From contig NZ_JANHLK010000001.1 in NCBI RefSeq assembly GCF_028682635.1, forward strand, positions 372,001 through 436,000: a DNA stretch of 64,000 nucleotides, in the 5' to 3' direction. The notes beneath the pieces are model-generated. The model ran no database searches. It was not told where the DNA came from and saw only the letters and a program-made list of their open reading frames with translations. Position numbers and translations under genes: made by a program. Origin of the DNA: Pseudomonas putida (lineage in GTDB: Bacteria > Pseudomonadota > Gammaproteobacteria > Pseudomonadales > Pseudomonadaceae). Below, in pieces: positions 1 to 6,845 of this stretch. Position 1 is the stretch's first letter; each line of letters opens with the position of its first letter.

Positions 1-1373
1 CCGTAGGGATACTGCCCGGTGAGCAGAAAATACAAAGTCACCCCCACCGCATACAGGTCCTGTTGCGGCGTGGGTGCGTCACCGCGGAAGGCTTCCGGGG
101 CGATATAGCTGGGGGTTCCCGGCAGGGCGCTGGGTTGATCCTCAGACAGGCCGGGGCAGTAGGCGAGGCCGAAATCCAGCAGGCGCAGCTCGCCGTCGTC
201 CCCTGACAGCAGGTTCTGCGGCTTGATATCGCGATGCAGGATCTGCCGTCGATGCAGCAGGCCGACCGCTCGCAGCAGGCGTTCCGCCACATCCTGCCAC
301 TGCGCCAGGGGCAAGGGCCCGATCTGCTCCTGCAGTTGCGCCAGGGTCGAGCCCGGATACTCGCGCATCACGTAGTACAGATGCTGACGCTGGCTGGCCG
401 CATGCACTTCAGGAAAGTGCCGCCCGGCCACGCGCTTGAGGAACCACTCTTCGGACAGCAGCGCTTGTCCGGCCTGATGATCGTCGTGCAAGCGCGCGGG
501 CAGTGTTTTCAGCAACCAGGGTTGTTGTTGGCTGTCGCGTACCCGATAAAGCAACGATTGCTGGCTCTGGCCGAGAATCCCTTCAATCTGCCAGCCTTCG
601 AAAACCTGCCCCGGTTTCAGTGTCGGCGGCAGCGGCCATTGCTGCAGATGGATCAAGGCATCGCCGATACTCGCTTCACCCAGGGCATCGACGCGCACCA
701 GCAAGACGCTGGCGTTGTCCTGGCTGCCCGCCAGGTGTGCGGCGTTGACCAGGGTTTGCGCGGCGCTGTCGAGGTCCGGTTGATCGCGCAGGATCGCCGC
801 AATGGCAGTGTCACCCAGGACCGCCCACACGCCGTCGCTGAGCAGCACGAAGCTTTCATCGGTGCGCAGCTCGCCATCGAGGAAATCCAGCACCAGGTGC
901 TGATCCAGTCCCAGTGCGCGCTTGAGTACATGCTGCATGCCCGGTTGGTCCCAGACGTGATCTTCGCTGACCCGCTGCAACTGCCCGGCGTGCCAGCGAT
1001 AGACTCGGCAATCGCCGACATGGGCCAGGGTAAAACGCCGGCCACGCAGGACCAGGGCGCTGACGGTGGTCAGCAGCGGTTGGCCTGCGCCGTTGGCCTG
1101 CAACCAGCGGTTTTGCGCCAGCAGCAAGCGATCCAGGGCCTGGGCAACCCCCCAGGTTTCCGGCGTGGCGTAGTAGTCCAGGGCCAAGGCCTGCAAGGTG
1201 GAGCGAGCCGCCAGGCCGCCATCGGCGCACTGGCTGACGCCGTCGGCGATGGCGAACAGGAAGCCCTTGCTGGCCGCCAGCGCCGGGGCCGGCGTGACCA
1301 GGCGCAAGGCATCCTGATTCTCTTCGCGCGGGCCGATGGCGCTGGCTTGGGCAAAACTCAGTTGCAGGCTCAT
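1..1373 (-). CDS. Bifunctional PP2C-type phosphatase / Ser-Thr protein kinase (3' end outside window)
   Basis: About 457 residues are visible, read leftward from the ATG at 1373; the C-terminus runs off the window. The N-terminal half is a PP2C-like phosphatase with IADGVSQC, LAHVGDCRVYR, LLSDGVW and DNASVLLV motifs. The second half is a Hanks-type kinase with the catalytic loop HRDIKPQN at residues 380-387 followed by DFGLAYC and an APE-like PEAF. The gene starts 7 bases after the nasA stop, so it is very probably cotranscribed with nasA. Fusions of this kind are known next to nitrate transporters in pseudomonads, and a role in tuning nitrate assimilation is inferred from that context. The reading frame is unbroken from start to edge. 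Confidence 0.85.
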   Translation of the reverse strand, partial: MSLQLSFAQASAIGPREENQDALRLVTPAPALAASKGFLFAIADGVSQCADGGLAARSTLQALALDYYATPETWGVAQALDRLLLAQNRWLQANGAGQPLLTTVSALVLRGRRFTLAHVGDCRVYRWHAGQLQRVSEDHVWDQPGMQHVLKRALGLDQHLVLDFLDGELRTDESFVLLSDGVWAVLGDTAIAAILRDQPDLDSAAQTLVNAAHLAGSQDNASVLLVRVDALGEASIGDALIHLQQWPLPPTLKPGQVFEGWQIEGILGQSQQSLLYRVRDSQQQPWLLKTLPARLHDDHQAGQALLSEEWFLKRVAGRHFPEVHAASQRQHLYYVMREYPGSTLAQLQEQIGPLPLAQWQDVAERLLRAVGLLHRRQILHRDIKPQNLLSGDDGELRLLDFGLAYCPGLSEDQPSALPGTPSYIAPEAFRGDAPTPQQDLYAVGVTLYFLLTGQYPY

Positions 1374-1380
1374 CGCGCTG

Positions 1381-2592
1381 TCAGACCCGTGCAGCCGTCA
1401 CGGCGGCCGAACCCCAGGTGGTCCTCCAGCGGCGTTTTACGCCGTGAAGGCCGAACCAGGCGAGCACCCCCAGGCTGGCGAACAACCACAAGGCCATCTG
1501 GTAGCTGCCGGTGCTCTGCTTGATCGCGCCCATGCCTGCCGCCAGGGCAAAGCCACCGATGCCGCCGGCCATGCCGATCAGCCCGGTCATGACGCCGATC
1601 TCGCGACGGAAACGCTGGGGCACCAACTGGAACACCGCGCCGTTGCCTGCACCCAAGCCGAGCATGGTGCACACGAACAGGGCCAGTGCGGCATAGGAAC
1701 TCGGCAAGTTGAATCCGACGGCCGCGATGCAGATGGCCGCGACGGTGTACATCGCGAGCAGGGTGCGAATGCCGCCGAAGCGATCGGCCAGGGCGCCGCC
1801 CAGCGGACGCATCAGGCTGCCGCCGAATACACAGGCTGCGGTGTAGTAACCGGCAGTGACCGGGCTCAGGCCGTATTGGTCGTTGAAGTAACCGGGCAGG
1901 GCGCTGGCCAGGCCGATGAAACCACCGAAGGTCACGCTGTAGAAAAACATGAACCACCAGCTGTCGCGGTCGCCCAAGGCCTTGAAGTAGTCGGCCATGG
2001 ACTTGGCTTTCGGCCGCTCAGGCGCGTTTTTCGCCAGCCAGGCGAAGACGATCAGGGTCAGGATCAACGGGATCAGCGCAAAGCCGAACACGTTGCTCCA
2101 GCCAAAGGCCGCAGCCAGCACCGGTGCAATCAGCGCCGCCAGTACGGTGCCGGAGTTACCGGCCCCGGCGATGCCCATGGCCTTGCCCTGATGCTGCGGC
2201 GGATACCACTGCGATGCCAAAGGCAGGGCGACGGCGAAGGACGCGCCGGCCATGCCGAGGAACAGCCCCAGCAGCAAGGCTTGCTCGTAGCTGTGGATGC
2301 CCAGTTTCCAGGCGCCGAACAGCGCACAGATGACGATCACCTGGCCGATCAGGCCGGCGGTCTTGGGTGACAGGCGATCAGCCAGCATGCCCATCGCAAA
2401 ACGCAGTACCGCGCCTGCCAGAATCGGCGTGGCGACGACCATCCCGCGTTGCTGGGTGGTCAGGTGCAGGTCGCCGGCGATCTGCACGGCCAGCGGGCCG
2501 AGCAGGTACCAGACCATGAAGCTCAGGTCGAAATAGAGGAAGGCCGCGAACAGTGTCGGGGTGTGGCCGGATTTCCAGAAGCTTGAATTCAT
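1381..2592 (-). CDS. nasA: Nitrate/nitrite MFS transporter NasA
   Basis: A 403-residue, strongly hydrophobic major facilitator protein of the NarK/NasA type that would import nitrate for assimilation across the inner membrane. The first helix region contains FDLSFMVWYLLGP. Two glycine-rich nitrate signature-like segments, GMAGASFAVALP and GLGAGNGAVFQLVP, lie in the two halves, and there is a loop motif MLADRLSPK. The start at 2592 is chosen over an upstream ATG at 2706. The upstream one would fall inside the untranslated leader and would code through the terminator, whereas 2592 has a GAGGTG-type ribosome site. Expression is probably controlled by the sigma-54 promoter, ANTAR hairpins and terminator just upstream. 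Confidence 0.92.
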   Translation of the reverse strand: MNSSFWKSGHTPTLFAAFLYFDLSFMVWYLLGPLAVQIAGDLHLTTQQRGMVVATPILAGAVLRFAMGMLADRLSPKTAGLIGQVIVICALFGAWKLGIHSYEQALLLGLFLGMAGASFAVALPLASQWYPPQHQGKAMGIAGAGNSGTVLAALIAPVLAAAFGWSNVFGFALIPLILTLIVFAWLAKNAPERPKAKSMADYFKALGDRDSWWFMFFYSVTFGGFIGLASALPGYFNDQYGLSPVTAGYYTAACVFGGSLMRPLGGALADRFGGIRTLLAMYTVAAICIAAVGFNLPSSYAALALFVCTMLGLGAGNGAVFQLVPQRFRREIGVMTGLIGMAGGIGGFALAAGMGAIKQSTGSYQMALWLFASLGVLAWFGLHGVKRRWRTTWGSAAVTAARV

Positions 2593-2634
2593 CGCGCACC
2601 TCAGCTGATAGGAGTCTCGAACGGGGGCCAAAAC

Positions 2635-2678
2635 AAAAAAAACGCCGCCACCTGATTCGCCATGGGGCAAATGAGGTG
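2635..2678 (-). terminator. Intrinsic terminator (attenuator) in the nasA leader
   Basis: On the minus strand a hairpin with arms CACCTCATTTGCC and GGCGAATCAGGTG (one C-C mismatch, one G-U pair, loop CCAT) is followed by GCGGCG and eight Ts. It lies between the ANTAR hairpins and the nasA start, which is the arrangement expected for transcription antitermination by NasT. Confidence 0.85.
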
Positions 2679-2680
2679 AG

Positions 2681-2721
2681 CGACGTCTTTGTCGTAGGTG
2701 GGGCAACCGCCGTTGGTTACC
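2681..2721 (-). ncRNA. ANTAR target RNA: two hexaloop hairpins in the nasA leader
   Basis: Hairpin P1 (2702-2721) has a 7-bp stem GGTAACC/GGTTGCC with loop AACGGC. Hairpin P2 (2681-2694) has stem CGAC/GTCG with loop AAAGAC. Both six-base loops have A at position 1 and G at position 4, the defining feature of RNA sites bound by ANTAR-domain proteins. The linker is 7 bases, and the element is followed directly by an intrinsic terminator. NasT, encoded just upstream, is the expected ligand. Confidence 0.85.
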
Positions 2722-2735
2722 TGTAGTGAATACCT

Positions 2736-2751
2736 AGCGAGATCTGTGCCA
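2736..2751 (-). promoter_or_regulatory. Sigma-54 (-24/-12) promoter for nasA
   Basis: The minus strand reads TGGCACAGATCTCGCT, matching TGGCACRNNNNTTGCW with one mismatch and with the correct 10-base gap between GG and GC. It places the transcript start near 2726, just ahead of the first ANTAR hairpin. This fits NtrC-type nitrogen control of nitrate assimilation. Confidence 0.75.
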
Positions 2752-2756
2752 ACCGA

Positions 2757-2832
2757 AAAGATCGCAGCCTGCGGCAGCTCCTACAATTGGAATGCGTACC
2801 CCTGTAGGAGCTGCCGAAGGCTGCGATCTTTT
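2757..2832. repeat. REP-type palindrome, class A
   Basis: Inverted copies of AAAGATCGCAGCC...GCAGCTCCTAC face each other across a short spacer between nasT and the nasA promoter. The same element occurs at 13895 and 30683. Confidence 0.85.
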
Positions 2833-2837
2833 GCCGT

Positions 2838-3413
2838 TCAGCCAAGCAACTCACTCATGGCAATGATCTGCTCCGCCACCTGGATCAGCTTCTGCTGGCG
2901 GCTCATCGCCTGGCGACGCATCAGGGTGTAGGCCTCTTCTTCGTTGCAGTCCTTCATCTTCATCAGCAGCCCTTTGGCCAGCTCGATGCGCTTGCGCTCG
3001 GCCAGTTGCTGGTCGCGGGCGTGCAGTTGGGCGCGCAGGGCCTGGTCGCTTTCGAAGCGTGCCATGGCCACGTCGAGAATCGGTTGCAGGCGCTGTGCGT
3101 GAATGCCTTCGACGATGTAGGCACTGACCCCGGACTTGATCGCCTGGCGCATCACATCGGGGTCGTGTTCGTCGGTAAACATCACGATCGGCCGTGGCTG
3201 GTCGCGGCTGACCAGCACCACTTGCTCCATGACATCGCGGCTCGGTGACTCGGTATCGATCAGGATTACGTCCGGGCGCACCGTTTCGACGCGTTCGGGC
3301 AGGTCGATGGTCAGCCCGGATTCGTCGATGACCTCGAAACCGGCCTCGGTGAGCGCGGCTTTCAGGCGTCCGACTTTTTTCGCGGTGTCGTTGATCAGCA
3401 GGATACGCAACAT
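2838..3413 (-). CDS. nasT: NasT, ANTAR-domain response regulator and antiterminator
   Basis: A 191-residue protein with an N-terminal receiver-like domain (LLINDTAKKVGRLKAAL, then DVILIDTESPS) and a C-terminal ANTAR RNA-binding domain (roughly 130-191). The ANTAR signature is ERKRIELAKGLLMKMKDCNEEEAYTLMR in outline, with the helix and AMSRQQK following. In related systems NasT binds two-hairpin leaders and prevents termination, and NasS holds it inactive when nitrate is absent. It begins 16 bases after the nasS stop, so the two form one unit. Its likely target lies immediately downstream, in the nasA leader. Confidence 0.93.
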   Translation of the reverse strand: MLRILLINDTAKKVGRLKAALTEAGFEVIDESGLTIDLPERVETVRPDVILIDTESPSRDVMEQVVLVSRDQPRPIVMFTDEHDPDVMRQAIKSGVSAYIVEGIHAQRLQPILDVAMARFESDQALRAQLHARDQQLAERKRIELAKGLLMKMKDCNEEEAYTLMRRQAMSRQQKLIQVAEQIIAMSELLG

Positions 3414-3429
3414 GTTCGCAGTCTCCTGT

Positions 3430-4641
3430 TCAGCGGCTGGCGAGAAGGGGCGAGCTGTCGCTCAAGGCGTTCAGCTTGAAGCTGCGGGCATAACCGGCCG
3501 GGTCCGAACCGTCCCAGACCTTGCCGTCGATCAACTGGCTACTGCGCATCTCGTTGCCTGGGGCGGCGACACCGACGGCGCTGGCGGCTTCACGGTATAA
3601 GCCTAGTTGTTGCACCTGGCGGGCCACGGCGAGGTAATCGGGGTCGTCGCGCAACAGGCCCCAGCGACGAAACTGGGTCATGAACCACATGCCATCGGAC
3701 AGGTAGGGCAGGTTGACCGCCCCCTGGCCATGGAAGCGCAGCGCATGCGGGTCCTGCCATTGGTTGCCCAGGCCGTCGGCGTAGTCACCCAGCAACCGCG
3801 GTTCGATGCACGACAACGGCGCATCGAGGTACTGCGGTGCGCTGAGCAACTGCGCGGTACTGCGGCGATTCTCGCTGCTGTCGTCGATGAAGCGGCTGGC
3901 TTCGAGGATCGCCATCACCAGCGCGCGGGCGGTGTTGGGGTATTGCTCGACGAAGGCACGGGTACAGCCGAGGACTTTTTCCGGGTGGTCGGGCCAGATG
4001 GCCTGGGACGTGGCCAAGGTAAACCCGAGATCCTGTTTCACTGCGCTGTCGGCCCAGGGCTCGCCGACGCAGAAGCCGTCGATGCGCCCGGCCTGCAGGT
4101 GCGCGACCATTTGCGGTGGCGGCACCACCACGCTGTCGACGTCGTGCAGCGGGTGAATACCCTGGCTCGCCAGCCAGTAGTACAACCACATGGCATGGGT
4201 GCCGGTGGGAAAGGTCTGGGCGAAGGTCAGTTTTGGGCGACTTTGGTGCACGTGCCGGTCCAATGCTTCAGGACTGGTCACGCCGGCGGCCTGCAGGCCG
4301 TGGGAGAGATTGATGCTCTGGCCGTTCTGGTTCAGGCCCATGAGCACCGCCATGTCGGTGGGGGCCACGCCGCCGATGCCCAGGTGCACGGCATAGATCA
4401 AGCCGTACAGGCTGTGGGCGGCATCGAGTTCGCCGCTGACCAGTTTGTCCCGCAGGTTGGCCCAGGACGACTGGCGCTTGAGGTTCAAGGTCAGTCCATA
4501 GGGCTGGGCGAAGCCCTGGGTGGCGGCGACCACCACCGAAGCGCAGTCGCTCAGGGCCATGAAACCGAGGTTGATTTCGCTTTTTTCCGGGGCATCGCTG
4601 CCATTGACCCAGGCCAGGGGGCCGGTTGAGGGTTCGTTCAT
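3430..4641 (-). CDS. nasS: NasS, cytoplasmic nitrate sensor (NrtA/CmpA family)
   Basis: A 403-residue member of the NrtA/CmpA periplasmic nitrate-binding family, but without a signal peptide, as expected for the cytoplasmic sensor NasS. Typical segments are [52 protein letters not shown] and [12 protein letters not shown]. The family role is to bind nitrate and to sequester NasT when nitrate is lacking. The start at 4641 is preferred to an ATG at 4878, because the longer form would translate through a strong terminator and the promoter at 4761-4776; AAGGTG lies 8 bases before 4641. Confidence 0.92.
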   Translation of the reverse strand: MNEPSTGPLAWVNGSDAPEKSEINLGFMALSDCASVVVAATQGFAQPYGLTLNLKRQSSWANLRDKLVSGELDAAHSLYGLIYAVHLGIGGVAPTDMAVLMGLNQNGQSINLSHGLQAAGVTSPEALDRHVHQSRPKLTFAQTFPTGTHAMWLYYWLASQGIHPLHDVDSVVVPPPQMVAHLQAGRIDGFCVGEPWADSAVKQDLGFTLATSQAIWPDHPEKVLGCTRAFVEQYPNTARALVMAILEASRFIDDSSENRRSTAQLLSAPQYLDAPLSCIEPRLLGDYADGLGNQWQDPHALRFHGQGAVNLPYLSDGMWFMTQFRRWGLLRDDPDYLAVARQVQQLGLYREAASAVGVAAPGNEMRSSQLIDGKVWDGSDPAGYARSFKLNALSDSSPLLASR

Positions 4642-4657
4642 CGATTTCGCACCTTCC

Positions 4658-4706
4658 AAAAAAAACGTCGTCCCGGACCCCGCAAGAGCAGGGCCGGCTG
4701 ACGACG
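4658..4706 (-). terminator. Intrinsic terminator in the nasS leader
   Basis: On the minus strand CGTCGTC pairs with GACGACG, continued by an inner stem (CCGG/CCGG, one bulge, then six more pairs including a G-U, loop TCTT), and is followed at once by eight Ts. It sits 17 bases before the nasS ATG, between that start and the putative sigma-54 promoter, so transcription of nasST must read through it. Confidence 0.8.
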
Positions 4707-4745
4707 CCATTGTCCTGGCACGCATTCCGCCGGTGGCCTGCGTGC
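4706..4745 (-). promoter_or_regulatory. Possible ANTAR-like hairpins in the nasS leader
   Basis: A hairpin at 4718-4745 has a 7-bp stem GCACGCA/TGCGTGC, tandem G-A mismatches, a CC/GG closing pair and loop ACCGGC (A1, G4 as in ANTAR sites). A second small hairpin (4706-4719, GCCA/TGGC) has loop GGACAA, which lacks the A1/G4 pattern and shares two bases with the first. The match is therefore partial. Confidence 0.35.
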
Positions 4746-4760
4746 TGATGCCTGTGCTGG

Positions 4761-4776
4761 TGCAAGGCATATGCCA
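4761..4776 (-). promoter_or_regulatory. Sigma-54 (-24/-12) promoter for nasST
   Basis: The minus strand reads TGGCATATGCCTTGCA, one mismatch from TGGCACRNNNNTTGCW and with the required GG-N10-GC spacing. The start of transcription would fall near 4750, upstream of the hairpins and terminator described for this leader. Confidence 0.7.
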
Positions 4777-4825
4777 TCGCCTGCTGATTTTGTCGCGCGC
4801 CTCGCTTGCGACCCCGATGCGCGGG

Positions 4826-4831
4826 TATAAT
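4826..4831 (+). promoter_or_regulatory. -10 element of a pyrD promoter
   Basis: A perfect TATAAT lies 40 bases before the pyrD start codon. No good -35 hexamer is visible at 16-18 bases, so this is a partial promoter call. Confidence 0.45.
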
Positions 4832-4870
4832 CGCCGCCTCATTTCGCCGCCAATCGAGTCAAATCCGCCC

Positions 4871-5890
4871 ATGTACACCCTGGCCCGTCAGCTGTTGTTC
4901 AAACTTTCCCCGGAAACCTCCCACGATCTGTCCCTGGACCTGATCGGCGCGGGCGGGCGTCTGGGGCTCAACGGTTTGCTGTGCAAGGCCCCGGCAAGAT
5001 TGCCGGTGAACGTCATGGGCCTGGAGTTCCCGAACCCGGTGGGCCTGGCCGCCGGCCTGGACAAGAACGGCGCCGCCATCGACGGTTTTGCACAATTGGG
5101 TTTTGGTTTCGTCGAAATCGGCACCATCACCCCGCGTCCGCAACCGGGCAATCCGAAACCGCGGTTGTTCCGTCTGCCGGAGGCCGAGGCGATCATCAAC
5201 CGCATGGGCTTCAACAACCTGGGCGTCGATCACCTGCTGGCCCGCGTGGCGGCCGCCAAATACAAGGGCGTGCTGGGCATCAATATCGGCAAGAACTTCG
5301 ACACCCCGGTCGAGCGTGCGGTCGACGACTACCTGATCTGCCTGGACAAGGTCTATGCCCATGCCAGCTACGTGACGGTCAACGTCAGCTCGCCCAATAC
5401 CCCGGGCCTGCGCAGCCTGCAGTTCGGTGACTCGCTCAAGCAGCTGCTGGCGGACCTCGCCACCCGTCGGGCCGAACTGGCGCTGCGCCATGGCAAACAC
5501 GTGCCGCTGGCGATCAAGATCGCCCCGGACATGACCGACGAAGAAACCGCGCAGGTTGCGCAAGCGTTGATCGAAACCGGGATGGACGCGGTCATCGCGA
5601 CTAACACCACCTTGAGCCGCGTGGGCGTCGAAGGCATGGAGCACGGTGACGAGGCGGGCGGTCTGTCCGGCGCACCGGTGCGTGACAAGAGCACGAACAC
5701 CGTGAAGGTGCTGGCTTCGGAGCTGGGTGGCCGCTTGCCGATCATTGCAGCGGGCGGCATCACCGAAGGCAAACATGCAGCGGAGAAAATCACCGCGGGC
5801 GCGAGCCTGGTGCAGATCTACTCAGGCTTCATCTACAAGGGCCCTCCATTGATTCGCGAGTCCGTGGACGCCATCGCCGCCCTGCGCTGA
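4871..5890 (+). CDS. pyrD: Dihydroorotate dehydrogenase (quinone), class 2
   Basis: A 339-residue enzyme of pyrimidine synthesis that oxidises dihydroorotate to orotate with FMN and passes electrons to the quinone pool at the inner membrane. The amphipathic N-terminal region ([20 protein letters not shown]) that contacts the membrane in class 2 enzymes is present. [26 protein letters not shown] and [14 protein letters not shown] follow; Ser174 is the expected catalytic base. FMN-binding segments AIKIAPD and [10 protein letters not shown] are near the C-terminus. The length is that of the E. coli enzyme. It is divergent from nasS. Confidence 0.96.
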   Translation: MYTLARQLLFKLSPETSHDLSLDLIGAGGRLGLNGLLCKAPARLPVNVMGLEFPNPVGLAAGLDKNGAAIDGFAQLGFGFVEIGTITPRPQPGNPKPRLFRLPEAEAIINRMGFNNLGVDHLLARVAAAKYKGVLGINIGKNFDTPVERAVDDYLICLDKVYAHASYVTVNVSSPNTPGLRSLQFGDSLKQLLADLATRRAELALRHGKHVPLAIKIAPDMTDEETAQVAQALIETGMDAVIATNTTLSRVGVEGMEHGDEAGGLSGAPVRDKSTNTVKVLASELGGRLPIIAAGGITEGKHAAEKITAGASLVQIYSGFIYKGPPLIRESVDAIAALR

Positions 5891-5893
5891 TCC

Positions 5894-5963
5894 CTGTAGG
5901 AGCCCGGCTTGCCGGCGATGGCGATCTCGAGGACGCCTTCGCCGGCAAGCCGGGCTCCTACAG
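5894..5963. repeat. REP-type palindrome, class B
   Basis: Inverted CTGTAGGAGCCCGGCTTGCC and its complement enclose GGCGATGGCGATCTCG-like spacer sequence directly after pyrD. Related copies are at 9131, 11700 and 28178. Confidence 0.85.
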
Positions 5964-5992
5964 AGAATCGGGATTGACCACAGAGCAGACAT

Positions 5993-6018
5993 AAAAAAGG
6001 GCCCCTTCTAAGGAGCCC
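5993..6018 (-). terminator. Intrinsic terminator of rmf
   Basis: On the minus strand GGGCTCCTT pairs with AAGGGGCCC (one G-U pair) and is followed by six Ts, 85 bases after the rmf stop codon. Confidence 0.8.
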
Positions 6019-6102
6019 CTGGGCCGTAGCCCGCCGTCCGGATGGGACGTGCGTGGTTAATTCGCTACAAATCAGATTGTGTGTCGGAGTGTGTGCCCTG
6101 TG

Positions 6103-6318
6103 TTAGCCGACGGCGTGAAGTTCGTTGAGTCTGTGGATTCCCGCAGTGCCGGTCATACCGTCCCAGTTGTCGCCGCGTCCTTCTCGCCAGCCGTTAATCC
6201 AGGCTTGGCGTACCGACGGTAGAGTAAATGGGCAAAGCTCACGGGATTTACCACCAACGCCATATTGATATCCGCGCAAAAATGCTCTTTCCAACGGATC
6301 ACGCTTAAGTCTTCTCAT
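6103..6318 (-). CDS. rmf: Ribosome modulation factor
   Basis: A 71-residue basic protein with the Rmf signature: RDPLERAFLRGYQYGVGGKSRELCP, then RQAWINGWREGRGDNWDGM. Rmf binds 70S ribosomes in stationary phase and drives their dimerisation into inactive 100S particles. The length and composition match pseudomonad Rmf, which carries a C-terminal extension compared with the E. coli protein. It is a monocistronic unit ending in its own terminator and preceded by a long structured leader. Confidence 0.95.
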   Translation of the reverse strand: MRRLKRDPLERAFLRGYQYGVGGKSRELCPFTLPSVRQAWINGWREGRGDNWDGMTGTAGIHRLNELHAVG

Positions 6319-6357
6319 AGGGTGTTGCCCTCACTTGTTGACTGTATGTATCGCGTT

Positions 6358-6420
6358 GACCTCAATCGAGGTCTGGCAGAAAAAACCTGCCGTTGGGGCT
6401 CGTTGCCGGCGTGACGAGCC
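6358..6420 (-). ncRNA. Structured leader of rmf (probably the rmf RNA motif)
   Basis: Three consecutive hairpins lie 40-102 bases before the rmf start. They are a GGCTCGT/ACGAGCC stem (6397-6420), a GGCAG/CTGCC stem with a T-rich loop (6375-6391) and a GACCTC/GAGGTC tetraloop hairpin (6358-6373). A conserved RNA called the rmf motif has been described upstream of rmf in Pseudomonas; position and structure suggest this is one, though the consensus could not be checked here. Confidence 0.6.
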
Positions 6421-6845
6421 AAGGTGTTGACGTCATTGCGGCGCCAACCTGTGTTGAGTTCTAACCAATGCGTCACATCGAGGGAATGATCGTTTTGTCA
6501 TAAGGACGTAACCGTTAATGTGCTATGGCACTAAGTAACATGATGTTTGTGGCGTCTTTATTGATCAAACCCCGGTATGATCGGCCCTGCGTTGGATGAT
6601 CAGGTTAATCCTTTGCTGAGAATGCCTCCTGTTGCCGGGACGGACTATTCGACGAAGGGTCGACTTATGTCATTTTGTTGCATCAACCTTTTTATCTGTC
6701 CTTGCATCTAAGCTCATTTAACCCGGGCAGCAAGGGTGGAATGGCACACCTTCGTGCCACGCGGGCGCTCTTCGAGAAAAGCGCCTGATTGAAAACCGGG
6801 CCGGCAATGCGTTGCCGGTCCACTCAGCAAAGGCTCCGAATCCCC
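6421..6845. other. Intergenic region between rmf and rlmL
   Basis: No gene is seen. The half nearest rmf would hold its promoter. Before rlmL there are three plus-strand hairpins: TGGCAC/GTGCCA (6742-6759), a GGCGCT/AGCGCC pair around 6770-6785, and CCGGCAA/TTGCCGG with a TGCG loop (6801-6818). None has a T run, so they look like leader structure rather than terminators. No promoter is assigned with confidence. Confidence 0.5.

Noticed and set aside
2593..2706. Longer NasA start at 2706
   Set aside because: The extension reads through the ANTAR hairpin region and the terminator and is not membrane-protein-like.
4642..4878. Longer NasS start at 4878
   Set aside because: It would translate the promoter, hairpins and terminator; the added residues are unlike the family, and a ribosome site precedes 4641.
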